NCBI GenBank assembly: GCA_937922795.1
Contig: CALAJK010000046.1
Location: 1-34,388, forward strand
DNA length: 34,388 nucleotides
Direction: 5' to 3'
Source: an uncultured Anaerolineae bacterium
GTDB taxonomy: Bacteria; Chloroflexota; Anaerolineae; Aggregatilineales; Phototrophicaceae
The notes beneath the pieces were generated by a model. That model saw only the letters and a program-made list of their open reading frames with translations, ran no database searches and was not told the origin of the DNA. Shown here one piece after another: positions 1-8,966 of this stretch (position 1 is the first letter of the stretch; every line of letters starts with the position of its first letter). A program made the translations under genes and the position numbers.

Positions 1-1857
1 ACTGGTGAGGCGCTGGCTGCCTACGCGCTGGCAGCTGATGCCGGGCGCAGCCTCGTGCCGCAGCTCGCGCTGCGCGAGCGGGTGGCGCAGGTCTATCGCA
101 GTTCCGGCCAGCCGGACAAAGCCTTAGCCCAGTATGATGCGATTCTGGCCGTCGCCAAAAATGCCCCGTACCGCGCCAACATCGAACTGACGGCCGCACA
201 GACTCTGCTGGAAGCCGGTCGTACTGAGCAGGGGCTGGCGCGGATGCAAACGGTGTTTGATACCTACCCTGAAACCCCTCAGGCTTACCAGGCGATGCAG
301 ACGCTGCTGCAGAATGGGCGCGAGGTGGATGATTTCGCCCGCGGCAAAGTGAGCTACGCCTACGGCGATTACCAGGGCGCGATTGACGCCTTCAACCGCT
401 ATACCACGCAGCGCATTCTGGCGGCCATACCGGCGGAGCTGCACCTGCTGCTGGGCCGGGCGTACCGCGAGATCGGCAACACGGCAGCGGCGATCACGGC
501 ATTTCAGACGGTGATTGACCAGTATCCAACGGATCCGGCTTTCGGCCAGGCGCTGCTGGAGCAGGGCCGCACGCGCTTTCTGGCCGGCGATATCGAAGGC
601 GCGGTCGCGCAGTACCTGCGGATTGCCGATAACTTCGGCTACGTGCCGGAGGCGGCTGAGGCGCTGTGGCGGGCTGGTTACCTGTATGGGACTAACGGTA
701 AGCCGCTGGAGTCGCGCCAAATCTTTGAACGCCTGGCGGAGACGTATCCTAACACCAGCCAGGCGCGCAGCGGCCTGTTCTTGGCGGCGTCGGCGGCTTA
801 CAATCTGGGCGATCCGGTCGGCGCAGAACGCCTGTACGCCCGGCTGGCGACCACGGCCGCCGGCGAAGATCAGGCGGCCGCTTACCTATGGGTGGGGCGC
901 TTGGCGGCGGCGCGCGGCGATCAGCAGACGGCGACCAACGCCTTGCAGCTCGCCGTCAGCGCTGCGCCGGACAGCTATTTCGCCGCGCGCGCGCAGGACA
1001 TCCTGCAAGGGCGCGATTCGTTCGCCCGGCCCAGGTCTTATCAGTTTGAGTTTGACGAAGCCGCGCAGTTGGCCGAGGCCGAAGCCTGGCTGCGGCAAAC
1101 GTTTTCGATCACTCAAGAAGGGCCGCTGTGGCAGCTTTCGCCCGTTTTGCAGACCGATCCTCGTCTGATCCGGGGAAACGAGCTGTGGGCGGTCGGCGCG
1201 TATAACGAGGCCGAAGTCGAGTTCCGCGATGTGATCGAGGCGCATAAAGACAACGCGCTGACGTCATTCCAACTAGCGATCTTCCTGCGCGGCATCGGCG
1301 CTTATCAGCCGTCCATCCTGGCCGGAGCCAACGTCATTCGCGCGGCGGGCGTGGGCACGCTGGCGGCTCCGCCCTTCATCGCCCGGCTGCGCTACCCGGT
1401 TTATTATCAAGATGTGGTTCTGGATGCAGCGCAGCGGCGGGATATTGACCCGCTGCTGCTGTTCGCTCTCATCCGCCACGAGAGCTTGTTCGATACCTAT
1501 GCGACGGCTGCCGCGGGCGAGAAGGGGTTGACGCAGGTCATCCCGCCGACGGGCGAATACATCGCCCAGCAGCTTGGCTGGCCGGACTACCAACACGCGG
1601 ATCTGTTTCGGCCGTATGCGGGCGTGGAGTTTGGGGCTTACTACCTCGAAGAACAGTTGAAACGCTTCGGCGGCAATGTGCAGGCGGCGCTGGCCGGGTA
1701 CAACGCGGGGCCGGGGCGGGCGGCGGCTTGGCTTGAACTGTCTGGGGGCGATCCTGATGCCTTCATGACGGCGATCACGATCGACAGCACCCGGCAGTAT
1801 GTCCAGCGCATCTACAGTTTCTACAGCATCTATCGGTCTTTGTACGGGGTCAGCTAA
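1..1857 (+). CDS. Soluble lytic murein transglycosylase with TPR repeats (5' end missing)
   Basis: The reading frame is open from base 1, so the start lies outside the window; the GTG at 55 is internal. The visible protein is about 618 residues. The long N-terminal part is made of TPR-like helical repeats (recurring G-x-Y-x-x-A-I-x-x-F/Y patterns, e.g. around 355-410, 460-520 and 590-620), as in the Slt70 superhelix. The C-terminal ~150 residues are an SLT domain: the catalytic Glu is codon 1480-1482 in the motif RHESLF, followed by GLTQV (usually GLMQ) and AGYNAGPGR. The family cleaves the MurNAc-GlcNAc bond of peptidoglycan to give 1,6-anhydro products, outside the cytoplasmic membrane. The signal peptide would be in the missing part. 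The domain assignment is firm; the exact subfamily and cellular role are inferred. Confidence 0.9.
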   Translation, partial: TGEALAAYALAADAGRSLVPQLALRERVAQVYRSSGQPDKALAQYDAILAVAKNAPYRANIELTAAQTLLEAGRTEQGLARMQTVFDTYPETPQAYQAMQTLLQNGREVDDFARGKVSYAYGDYQGAIDAFNRYTTQRILAAIPAELHLLLGRAYREIGNTAAAITAFQTVIDQYPTDPAFGQALLEQGRTRFLAGDIEGAVAQYLRIADNFGYVPEAAEALWRAGYLYGTNGKPLESRQIFERLAETYPNTSQARSGLFLAASAAYNLGDPVGAERLYARLATTAAGEDQAAAYLWVGRLAAARGDQQTATNALQLAVSAAPDSYFAARAQDILQGRDSFARPRSYQFEFDEAAQLAEAEAWLRQTFSITQEGPLWQLSPVLQTDPRLIRGNELWAVGAYNEAEVEFRDVIEAHKDNALTSFQLAIFLRGIGAYQPSILAGANVIRAAGVGTLAAPPFIARLRYPVYYQDVVLDAAQRRDIDPLLLFALIRHESLFDTYATAAAGEKGLTQVIPPTGEYIAQQLGWPDYQHADLFRPYAGVEFGAYYLEEQLKRFGGNVQAALAGYNAGPGRAAAWLELSGGDPDAFMTAITIDSTRQYVQRIYSFYSIYRSLYGVS

Positions 1858-1880
1858 TGAGGCAGCGCTATGAAACGAAA

Positions 1881-1900
1881 AGCGCACCTTTGGGTGCGCT
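1881..1900 (-). terminator. Hairpin terminator between converging genes
   Basis: A perfect 8-bp stem (1881-1888 with 1893-1900) has a 4-base loop. On the minus strand it is followed by a T-rich tract (TTTTCGTTT), so it fits best as the intrinsic terminator of the response regulator read leftwards. On the plus strand, after the transglycosylase, there is no T run, so termination there would be weak. Confidence 0.7.
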
Positions 1901-1924
1901 AGATCGTGCTGAGGGTTGATAGAC

Positions 1925-2308
1925 TCAAACTTCAGCGCCGTTCTGGCCGAGCATTGAGCGCACTTTGGCGACCAGATCATGGTGCAGGATCGGCTTGGGC
2001 AGATAATCATTAGCGCCGGCTTCGATGCCGCGCATGATGCTTTCGGCGTCGCCGCGGGCGGATAGGATCAGAATCGGCGTAGTCCCGGTATCCTGTCTTT
2101 CCCGGATGACCCGGCATAGTTCAATGCCGTCCATGCCCGGCATCATCACGTCCAGGATGATCATGTCTGGCGTGTTCTGATCCAGCACCGCCAGCGCCGC
2201 CTTGGCATCTTTGGCCTTCAGGACGCCGAAGCCCCCTCGCTCAAGCATAATCCCGATCAGCGTCAGCGCGCCGATTTCGTCGTCAACGACCAGAATATGC
2301 TTTTTCAT
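1925..2308 (-). CDS. Single-domain response regulator (CheY-like receiver)
   Basis: This 127-residue protein is a complete receiver domain and nothing more. Acidic pocket residues D9 and D10 are present, as are the phospho-acceptor D53 (LDVMMPG), the switch Ser S82 (ILSAR) and K104 (LPKP), so it should be phosphorylated by a histidine kinase. It has no DNA-binding or enzymatic output domain and must act by protein contact or as a phosphorelay intermediate. The ATG at 2308 has a GGAGG five to six bases upstream. No kinase is adjacent: neighbours are a lytic transglycosylase and an ABC exporter, so it is an orphan in this window. It does not share the Trp-containing N-terminus of the two receiver proteins at 16984 and 17724. 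Confidence 0.92.
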   Translation of the reverse strand: MKKHILVVDDEIGALTLIGIMLERGGFGVLKAKDAKAALAVLDQNTPDMIILDVMMPGMDGIELCRVIRERQDTGTTPILILSARGDAESIMRGIEAGANDYLPKPILHHDLVAKVRSMLGQNGAEV

Positions 2309-2698
2309 GCATGCCTCCAGCGGGTATCAGTTTGCTTTCTGGGCGCAGCTCTGCCGGACATTTCACCCTAGCTAGTTGAAAAGTTAAGAAAAAAGATGAT
2401 GTTCATTGCCGGTTTATTGTACAACTGGTTTGCAGCAAGCGCAACTGATCTTTTCAAGCTGCTACGCTATCATGCAACATGTCTTTCGTCTAGGCTGCAA
2501 CTGGCACAGTCTGGCATTCTAGGCATCCTGCCAAGTCTATGCAGGCGGGACGCCAACGTATCTTACCGCGCTTTTCCGAATTATAAGACTCATTGATGTG
2601 ACTAACCATAAAGATTATGATCGGCGGCTGCTCAGCGCGTGGGCGAACAGATTAGGGGCATTGTAGCGTGTAATGAAGTGGGTGACAAGCGAAATCAA

Positions 2699-2715
2699 AA
2701 CCCCGCATCGGGGTT
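2699..2715 (-). terminator. Minus-oriented intrinsic terminator-like hairpin with no obvious gene
   Basis: A 7-bp perfect stem (AACCCCG/CGGGGTT) closes a 3-base loop. Read on the minus strand it runs into TTTTGATTT, the classic GC stem plus U tract. No minus-strand gene ends here; the ABC ATPase on the plus strand starts about 100 bases to the right. It could stop antisense transcription, end a small RNA, or be a leader structure of the exporter mRNA. Confidence 0.45.
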
Positions 2716-2727
2716 GATGAGGGGCGA

Positions 2728-2743
2728 AACTTTAGTGAAAGTT
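2728..2743. repeat. Short inverted repeat upstream of the ABC exporter operon
   Basis: Perfect 6-bp arms AACTTT and AAAGTT are separated by AGTG. It lies about 80 bases before the ATPase start, so an operator or leader hairpin is possible. It is short enough to occur by chance. Confidence 0.3.
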
Positions 2744-2822
2744 ATGCGTAAAGTAATTTGGCCGCTGGTCGGCGTCTGATGCGTAGCCGCTGGTGGTCAG
2801 CTTGCATCACAGGAGGGATATG

Positions 2823-3737
2823 ATGTCTCAGCAAGTTGCAATCCAAGCGGAACATATCGTCAAAAATTATGGCGATTTCCGCGCTGTGGACGATCTGACA
2901 TTTGAGGTGTATGCGGGTGAGGTGTTCGCGATGCTGGGGCCCAATGGCTCCGGCAAGACGACGACCATGCGCATGATCCTCGATATTTTGAAGCCCGATG
3001 CAGGACGCATTGCCGTGCTGGGCGGGCCGCTCAATGACGCGGCTAAAGATCGCATCGGCTACTTGCCGGAGGAGCGCGGCCTGTACCGCAATGTGCGCGT
3101 TCTGGAGATGATGGTCTACCTGGCGACGTTGAAAGGCGTGCCCCGCGCTGAAGCTGAACGGCGCAGCCTGGCGATTCTGGAACGACTGGAGCTGAGCGAA
3201 TATGCGCGCAAGAAAGTCAATGAACTGAGCAAAGGTATGCAGCAGAAGATTCAGTTCGCGGTCACGGTGCTGCACCAGCCCGATCTCATCATCGTGGACG
3301 AGCCGTTTTCGGGACTTGATCCGGTCAACACGCTGGCGCTCAAAGATTTGTTGATGGAATTCCGCGCGGGCGGCGGGACTGTGGTCATGAGCACGCACCA
3401 GATGTGGCAGGTTGAGGAAATGTGCGACCGGCTGCTCATGATCCATCGGGGCCGCCAGCAGCTCTATGGGCCGGTGGACGATATTCGCAAGCGGTATGCG
3501 CTGCACGCTATCATCGTTGAGGGGCAGGGAGACTGGGCGAAACTGCCGGGCGTCCAGCGGGTGGAACTGACGGAGAACGGGCGCAGGCGGGCGCTGCTGC
3601 ATCTGCAGGACGCTGCTACGCCCGACGAGGTGCTGGCTGCGATTACCGCCGCGCCAGATATGACGATTGAGCGGTTTGAGCTGGCAGTCCCTAGTTTGAA
3701 TGACATTTTCATCCGGGTGGTTGAGGAGCATCGGTAA
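2823..3737 (+). CDS. ABC transporter ATP-binding protein (ABC-2/NatA-type exporter)
   Basis: This 304-residue ATPase energises the exporter whose two permeases follow. Walker A is GPNGSGKT (39-46), the signature is LSKGMQ (135-140), Walker B is LIIVDE (155-160) followed by PFSGLDP, and the H-loop His is 192 (MSTHQ). All look functional. The C-terminal ~80 residues match the small accessory region (DUF4162-like) of NatA/drug-exporter ATPases. I chose the ATG at 2823 because AGGAGGG sits six to seven bases upstream; the ATG three bases earlier is too close, and a start at 2793 would put that ribosome site inside the gene. Only two bases separate its stop from the next start, so the three genes form one operon. 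The substrate (sodium, drug, peptide or lipid) cannot be told from sequence. Confidence 0.93.
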   Translation: MSQQVAIQAEHIVKNYGDFRAVDDLTFEVYAGEVFAMLGPNGSGKTTTMRMILDILKPDAGRIAVLGGPLNDAAKDRIGYLPEERGLYRNVRVLEMMVYLATLKGVPRAEAERRSLAILERLELSEYARKKVNELSKGMQQKIQFAVTVLHQPDLIIVDEPFSGLDPVNTLALKDLLMEFRAGGGTVVMSTHQMWQVEEMCDRLLMIHRGRQQLYGPVDDIRKRYALHAIIVEGQGDWAKLPGVQRVELTENGRRRALLHLQDAATPDEVLAAITAAPDMTIERFELAVPSLNDIFIRVVEEHR

Positions 3738-3739
3738 CC

Positions 3740-4996
3740 ATGTACAAAACGCTGCTTGTGGCGCGACGCGAGTATCTTTTCAATCTGCGCCGGCCCGCAT
3801 TTCTGTTCGCGGTGTTCGGCGTGCCGCTCTTCATCTGCGTGATATGGTTCATCATCTTCGCGGTGATGTCGGCGTCGGAAGCCAATGTGGATAAGATCGG
3901 CGCAGTCGGCTATGTAGACGAGGCCGGCATCCTGGCCAACCCGCTGCTGCCGCCGGACTATTCGGATCTGTTCGTTGCTTTCGACTCGTCTGAAATGGCG
4001 CGGCAGGCGCTGGAAGCCCGTACGATTGGAGCCTATATGGTGCTGCCTCCGGATTATCTCAAGACGGGGCAGGTCATCACTTACAGCTATACCGGCATCC
4101 CGGAGGCGCTGAAAGATGCGATCGGCGAGCTGTTGACGGGCACGCTGAGCCGTCGGGTTGCAGCGCAAGCGCCGCTGGAACGCATCCTCGACCCGGTCAA
4201 TTTGACCGTGCGCGTCATGGACAGCGGGCGCGTGCTCACCGAGGCCAACATCCCGGCTCTGTTCATGCTGCCGATGATCTTTGCGCTGCTGTTCGTGATA
4301 GCAGCGGGCGTGACCAGCGGCTTCTTGATGAGCGGCGTGGTGGAGGAGAAAACGAACCGGATCATGGAAATCCTGGTGACCAGCGTCACGCCGATACAGC
4401 TCCTAGGCGGCAAAATTTTGGGTCTGGGCGCGTTGGGGCTGACACAGATCGCCGTCTGGATGGTCGCCGCGCTCGTCCTGCTGCAGGTGGGTCAGGCAGC
4501 CCCGTTTCTGGCGGGCATCACGTTTCCGACAGATGTGGCCATCCTCTTGCTGGTCTATTTTGGACTCAGCTATTTTCTGCTGGCCAGTTTGCAGGGCGGC
4601 ATCGGCGCTGTGGTCGGTTCAGAGCAGGAAAGTCGACAGTTCGCGTCCATCATCAGCATCTTATGGATGACGCCGTTTTTCTTTCTGCCAGCATTTCTGG
4701 AAGATCCGAACGGCGTCATTGCGGTGGCGCTGACGCTGATCCCCTTCTCGTCGCCGCTGACCGCGCTGCTTCGGATGGGCATGAGCAGCGTGCCCAACTG
4801 GCAGATCCTCTTGAGTTTGGCCATTCTGTTCGTCACGACGGTGGCGGTCACGTGGGCCTCGGCGCGGGTATTCCGCTGGGGGTTGCTGCGCTACGGCAAG
4901 CGCTTCGACCTGCGCGACCTGCTGCAAGCGGTGCGCCAGCCAGCCGGAAGAGCTGAGGGCGTGACACCGGTCGCGGCGAAGGAGGGGGTGCGATGA
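3740..4996 (+). CDS. ABC-2 type permease, first of a pair (NatB-like)
   Basis: A 418-residue membrane protein of the ABC2_membrane_3 type. A short cytoplasmic N-terminus with basic residues leads into TM1 (about 22-43), then a large extracytoplasmic domain (about 44-170), then a cluster of five or so TM helices. Between the first two of these is the cytoplasmic coupling element EEKTNRIMEILVTS (202-215), which contacts the ATPase in this family. It begins two bases after the ATPase stop, and its own stop overlaps the next start (ATGA), so translation is coupled. It should pair with the following permease as a heterodimer. The export role follows from the family; the substrate is unknown. Confidence 0.9.
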   Translation: MYKTLLVARREYLFNLRRPAFLFAVFGVPLFICVIWFIIFAVMSASEANVDKIGAVGYVDEAGILANPLLPPDYSDLFVAFDSSEMARQALEARTIGAYMVLPPDYLKTGQVITYSYTGIPEALKDAIGELLTGTLSRRVAAQAPLERILDPVNLTVRVMDSGRVLTEANIPALFMLPMIFALLFVIAAGVTSGFLMSGVVEEKTNRIMEILVTSVTPIQLLGGKILGLGALGLTQIAVWMVAALVLLQVGQAAPFLAGITFPTDVAILLLVYFGLSYFLLASLQGGIGAVVGSEQESRQFASIISILWMTPFFFLPAFLEDPNGVIAVALTLIPFSSPLTALLRMGMSSVPNWQILLSLAILFVTTVAVTWASARVFRWGLLRYGKRFDLRDLLQAVRQPAGRAEGVTPVAAKEGVR

Positions 4997-6249
4997 GCCG
5001 CCACATGTGGCAGGTTTTTCTGTACGAACTGAAACGCAATGTGCGGCGCAAGGGTTTTCTCTTCGCCACTTTCGGCATCCCCTTGATCGGGTATGCGCTG
5101 TTCTTCGGTTACCAGTTCATCACCAACTTGAATGATCGGGGCGCACCTTCTAGCCCGGCGCTCGAGATTTTGCAGAGCAGCCAGTTTCAGGGGATAACCA
5201 AGGCAGGATATGTAGATTTGTCTGGTCACTTCGCCGACCCAGGCGATCTGAGCAGGCTGTTGATCCCCTACGCCGACGAAGCGAGCGCCCAGGCCGCGCT
5301 GCAGGCCGGCAGCATTGATGTGTACTACGTAATCGCGCCGGATTTCCTCGAAACGGGCGATGTGGCGCTCTACATGCCGCAGTTCACGCTGACCAAAGCG
5401 ACCGACTGGCCCATTCGTCAGCTCGTGCTGAGACGCCTCGCATCTGGGTTGGATCGCGATACCTACGCTCGGCTGCTGAACCCCGTTCAGCTCCGCGAGA
5501 TCAACTTGCAGCGCGATGCCACCGGCGCGACTGAAACCAACTTCGACGCTGATTTCGCGATTGTCTACGTCTTCGCCTTGGCGCTGATGCTGAGCGTATT
5601 CATCACCAACGGCTACTTGATGCAGACGGTCATCGAAGAAAAAGAGACGCGCCTGATCGAAGTGCTGATCTCCGGGATGCGGCCTACGCATCTGCTGGCC
5701 GGGAAAATCCTGGCGTTGGGGCTGTTGGGGTTGGCTCAGATCGTGGTCTGGGTGGCGGCTATACTGCTGCTGGCGCGCCTGGCTGCCGGCAGCGCCGCCC
5801 CGGCGCTGGCAGTCCTGGCGAACTTTGCGCTTCCGCCCACCACGCTGATCGTGCTACTGCTGTACTTCGTGTTCGGCTATCTGTTCTTCGCGGCGGCCTA
5901 TGGCATCGTCAGCGCTGTCTCATCTTCGATGCAGGAAGGGCCGCAGTTGGCCGTCATCTTCACCTTGCCGGCGGTCATCCCGCTGTATTTCCTGCCGGTA
6001 TTCATCTCGGCGCCGGATGGGCCGTTGGCGGTTGCGCTCAGTTTGATTCCGGTCACAGCGCCGCTGTCCATGGTCATGCGCGTCTCGCTGATCGCAGTGC
6101 CGGCTTGGCAAATTGTACTCAGCCTGGCGCTGCTGGCGGTGATAGACGGATTCCTGATCTGGTTGGCGGGGCGCGTATTCCGCGTCGGCACGCTGCTGGC
6201 GGGCAAAACGCCCAAGCTGCGCGATCTGCCCAAGCTCGTGCGAGGGTGA
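4993..6249 (+). CDS. ABC-2 type permease, second of a pair
   Basis: Also exactly 418 residues and clearly paralogous to the preceding permease. It shares the N-terminal RRKGFLFATFGIPL stretch before TM1, a large extracytoplasmic domain (about 45-185), the coupling motif EEKETRLIEVLISGM (215-229) and the same TM cluster. The ATG at 4993 overlaps the previous stop by four bases (ATGA), with GGAGGGGG just upstream. The two permeases probably form a heterodimer on a homodimer of the ATPase, as in other exporters with one ATPase and two related permeases. The operon ends here at a strong hairpin. The substrate is unknown. Confidence 0.9.
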   Translation: MSRHMWQVFLYELKRNVRRKGFLFATFGIPLIGYALFFGYQFITNLNDRGAPSSPALEILQSSQFQGITKAGYVDLSGHFADPGDLSRLLIPYADEASAQAALQAGSIDVYYVIAPDFLETGDVALYMPQFTLTKATDWPIRQLVLRRLASGLDRDTYARLLNPVQLREINLQRDATGATETNFDADFAIVYVFALALMLSVFITNGYLMQTVIEEKETRLIEVLISGMRPTHLLAGKILALGLLGLAQIVVWVAAILLLARLAAGSAAPALAVLANFALPPTTLIVLLLYFVFGYLFFAAAYGIVSAVSSSMQEGPQLAVIFTLPAVIPLYFLPVFISAPDGPLAVALSLIPVTAPLSMVMRVSLIAVPAWQIVLSLALLAVIDGFLIWLAGRVFRVGTLLAGKTPKLRDLPKLVRG

Positions 6250-6260
6250 TACCAGGCTTG

Positions 6261-6297
6261 CAGCGGGGGCAGCGAGACTGCTGATCTGCCCCCGCTG
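6261..6297. terminator. Strong bidirectional terminator hairpin
   Basis: A perfect 12-bp GC-rich stem (6261-6272 with 6286-6297) has a 13-base loop and lies between the converging permease and glgP genes. The T tract is short in both directions (TCTGCGTTT on the plus strand), but stem strength and position make a shared terminator likely. Confidence 0.75.
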
Positions 6298-6310
6298 TCT
6301 GCGTTTAGGA

Positions 6311-8884
6311 CTATGCCCAGATGATGAAACCGGGGATGAACGGCGTCGACAGCGCGGGATGATGAGGCAGGACGCGCACTGACAGGCCGCGTTCGCCGCT
6401 GGTGTTGTACTGCACGCGGGCTGTGAAACGCCAGATGCCGTTGTCGCTGCCGCTGGTCGGCGTCATGTCCACAGCTTGCGCGCGCTCGCTGGTGATGTCG
6501 CCGCGGGTGTCAATATCCCCCCAGTAGAGCTGTACGCGCACGTCATCCGGGGTGAGCTGTCCCAGATCCACGACAGCGCCGATTTCGACTTCAGTCCCCA
6601 CTTTGATTTGGCGCGGCGGCAGTTCAACGCCGCGGACGCGCACCTGACGCCACGCATTTTGCAGCCGAGAACGCCAAGCGGCGAAAGCCAGCCCTTCTTC
6701 GAGATCGTTCGCCATCATCTGGCGGCTGGTTTCATAGCAGGGGATGTACATGACATCGGTATACTGCTGCACCATGCGCTGGGTGTTGAAGAAGGGCGCC
6801 AGGATGCGCATCGAGTTCTTCATGCGGGCGATCCAATCGCGGGGTAGGCCATCGCGCCCGCGGTTGTAGAACAGGGGGATGATGTCCTGTTCCAGGATGT
6901 TGTAGAGCGCTTCGCTTTCGATGTAGTTTTGGCTCTCGACTTCGTTTTCGCCGTATTCTTCGCCATTGCCGATCGCCCAGCCGACTTCGGGCGAGTAGCC
7001 CTCGGCCCACCAGCCGTCGAGGATGCTGCAGTTCAGGCCGCCGTTATAGATGACCTTCATGCCGCTCGTGCCGCTGGCCTCTTTGGGCCGCTGGGGCGTA
7101 TTCAGCCAGACATCCACGCCCTGTACCAGATGCCGGGCGATTTCCATGTCGTAATTCTCCAAGAACACCAGCGAATGTCGAAAGTCCGGGTGGCGGGCTA
7201 CTGTGGCGATCTGGCGGATCAACTCCTTGCCGCCGGTGTCGTGCGGGTGCGCCTTGCCGGCGAAGATGATCTGCACGGGCTGCTGCGAGTTGTTGAGCAG
7301 TCGTTTCAGCCGGTCCAAGTCGCGGAACAAGAGCGTGGCGCGTTTATAGGTGGCGAAGCGCCGGGCGAAACCGATGGTGAGCGCATCCGGATTCAGAACC
7401 TCATCGGCCTCTTCAATTGCCGACTGGGACGCGCCGCGATTGGCGAGCTGGGCGCGCAGTCGACGGCGGGCGAACGCCACCAACCGTTCGCGGCGGCGCT
7501 CATGCGTGCGCCAGAGCTCAGCGTCCGGGATTTGATCGATGCCGCTCCAGATCTCAGCCTTTGACTCTTCATTACGCCATGAGGGGTCCAGATAACGATC
7601 GAGCAGGGTCGCCATCTCGTTGCTGATCCAGCTCTGGATGTGGATGCCGTTGGTGATGGAGGTGATCGGCACTTCTGGCTCTGGCACGCCGGGGTACACC
7701 CAGCGCCACATGCGCCGCGATACCTGGCCGTGCAGCGCCGCCACACCGTTGGCGCGCGCCGACACGTTCAGCGCCAGCACCGCCATCGAGAACAGCTCGT
7801 GCGTACCCATGTTTTCCCGCCCCAAATCCAGAAACTGGTCGCGGGTCAGCCCCAGACTGCGGTAGTAGTCGGTGAAGTGCTCATCGATCAAGTCGAAGCC
7901 AAAGCGTTCCAGGCCGGCCGGCACCGGCGTATGCGTAGTGAAGATATGGCCGGCGGCGGCGATCTCTTTCGCCTGCCAGAAAGTCAGTTTGTGCTCGTTC
8001 ATCAACTGCCGGATGCGCTCTAGGGCCAGGAAAGCCGAGTGGCCTTCGTTCATGTGGCAGATGGCTGGCCGCAGCCCCAGCGCGTCCAGGGCGCGGATGC
8101 CGCCGATGCCCATCAGGATTTCCTGCCGGATGCGCGTGCGACGGTCGCCGCCGTACAGTCGGTCGGTCAGGTTGCGGTCTTCTTCCAGGGCGTTGTCGGG
8201 GATGTTGGTATCCAGCAGGAACAGCGGCACGCGGCCAACCTGTACCTTCCAAATTTGAGCATGAAGGTCGCGGCCTGGCATCGGGACGCTGATGGTGATC
8301 GGGGAGCCATCTGCTTTGCGCTGGAGGATCACCGGCAGCGTGGAGTAGTCATTGATCGGGTAGAGTTCCTGCTGATACCCATCTGCGTTCAGGTACTGGT
8401 GAAAGTAGCCTTCCTGATACAGCAGGCCCACCCCCACCAACGGCAGCCCCAGGTCGCTGGCGCTCTTCAGGTGGTCGCCGCTGAGCACGCCCAGGCCGCC
8501 TGAGTAGTTCTGCAGGCATTCTGTCAGCCCGAACTCCATCGAGAAGTAGGCGATGATCGGTTTCGGCAGGTGTCCGTATTGTTTCTCATACCAGGTGCTG
8601 CTGATCCCATTCATGTACTGGTCGAACGCTTCGCAGACTTGCTGGAGGTGGGCCATGAAGCCGGGATCATTGCACACCGCGTTCAGACGTTCCTGGCTGA
8701 CCTTCCCCAGCATGGCGACCGGGTTGTGCCCCGTTTGTTCCCAGAGGTCGCGATCTAACCGGCGGAACAGCGCCAGCGTCTGGTGGTCGTAAGCCCAACG
8801 CAAGTTGTAAGCCAGTTCGGTCAAGCGGCGCAGCGGTTCAGGCAGATTGGGGACGACGTTGATCCTGGCGACAGGTCTGATCAT
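6311..8884 (-). CDS. glgP: Alpha-glucan (glycogen) phosphorylase, short Thermotoga/Thermus type
   Basis: This 857-residue GT35 enzyme uses phosphate to release glucose-1-phosphate from the non-reducing ends of glycogen or maltodextrin, with pyridoxal phosphate as cofactor. The N-terminal ~110 residues are the DUF3417-type region of the short phosphorylases (motif AYNLRWAYDHQ). The catalytic core shows GLGVLSGDHLKSASDLG, and the PLP lysine is about K610 in EASGTSGMK, followed by GGLNCSILDGWW. The C-terminal ~120 residues form a beta-rich tail. The ATG at 8884 has AGGAG nine bases upstream. It is divergent from the CBM48 protein and convergent with the ABC operon. In this cluster it is the degradative arm opposite GlgC, GlgA and the branching enzyme. 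It lacks the long regulatory N-terminus of animal enzymes, so allosteric control is probably simple. Confidence 0.95.
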   Translation of the reverse strand: MIRPVARINVVPNLPEPLRRLTELAYNLRWAYDHQTLALFRRLDRDLWEQTGHNPVAMLGKVSQERLNAVCNDPGFMAHLQQVCEAFDQYMNGISSTWYEKQYGHLPKPIIAYFSMEFGLTECLQNYSGGLGVLSGDHLKSASDLGLPLVGVGLLYQEGYFHQYLNADGYQQELYPINDYSTLPVILQRKADGSPITISVPMPGRDLHAQIWKVQVGRVPLFLLDTNIPDNALEEDRNLTDRLYGGDRRTRIRQEILMGIGGIRALDALGLRPAICHMNEGHSAFLALERIRQLMNEHKLTFWQAKEIAAAGHIFTTHTPVPAGLERFGFDLIDEHFTDYYRSLGLTRDQFLDLGRENMGTHELFSMAVLALNVSARANGVAALHGQVSRRMWRWVYPGVPEPEVPITSITNGIHIQSWISNEMATLLDRYLDPSWRNEESKAEIWSGIDQIPDAELWRTHERRRERLVAFARRRLRAQLANRGASQSAIEEADEVLNPDALTIGFARRFATYKRATLLFRDLDRLKRLLNNSQQPVQIIFAGKAHPHDTGGKELIRQIATVARHPDFRHSLVFLENYDMEIARHLVQGVDVWLNTPQRPKEASGTSGMKVIYNGGLNCSILDGWWAEGYSPEVGWAIGNGEEYGENEVESQNYIESEALYNILEQDIIPLFYNRGRDGLPRDWIARMKNSMRILAPFFNTQRMVQQYTDVMYIPCYETSRQMMANDLEEGLAFAAWRSRLQNAWRQVRVRGVELPPRQIKVGTEVEIGAVVDLGQLTPDDVRVQLYWGDIDTRGDITSERAQAVDMTPTSGSDNGIWRFTARVQYNTSGERGLSVRVLPHHPALSTPFIPGFIIWA

Positions 8885-8945
8885 CGGAGAGACTCCTATT
8901 GATTGCGAGCGTTGATTGTGAGCCTAGCGCATCTTCGGGTCCGAC

Positions 8946-8966
8946 ACCGCGCAAGCATAGCGCGGT
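8946..8966. promoter_or_regulatory. Inverted repeat overlapping the presumed glgP promoter
   Basis: Perfect 7-bp arms ACCGCGC and GCGCGGT are separated by 7 bases and cover the presumed glgP -10 box. A second inverted repeat, GGTTG-G-CAACC, lies just to the right and covers the presumed -35. Overlap with both promoter elements suggests an operator, but no regulator can be named. Confidence 0.4.

Larger units (their letters stand above)
2309..2822. other. Gene-poor, AT-richer intergenic region
   Basis: About 500 bases separate the divergent response regulator and ABC exporter operon, visibly richer in A+T than the flanks (for example around 2370-2470 and 2570-2620). It must hold the promoters of both units, but I see no convincing -35/-10 pair. 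A 66-codon frame at 2396-2596 lacks a clear ribosome site and resembles nothing I know. The right end contains two inverted repeats: a terminator-like one at 2699-2715 and a 6-bp one at 2728-2743. Confidence 0.6.

Noticed and set aside
2502..2515. Sigma-54-like promoter (TGGCAC followed by TGGCA)
   Set aside because: The spacing between the GG and GC elements is one base short of the required distance and no gene starts suitably downstream.
2396..2596. 66-codon open frame in the gap before the ABC operon
   Set aside because: No ribosome site of the kind used by its neighbours, no recognisable motif, and it lies in AT-richer non-coding-looking sequence.
2742..3731. 329-codon antisense frame over the ABC ATPase
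   Set aside because: It mirrors a gene with intact ATPase motifs and is a by-product of high GC content.
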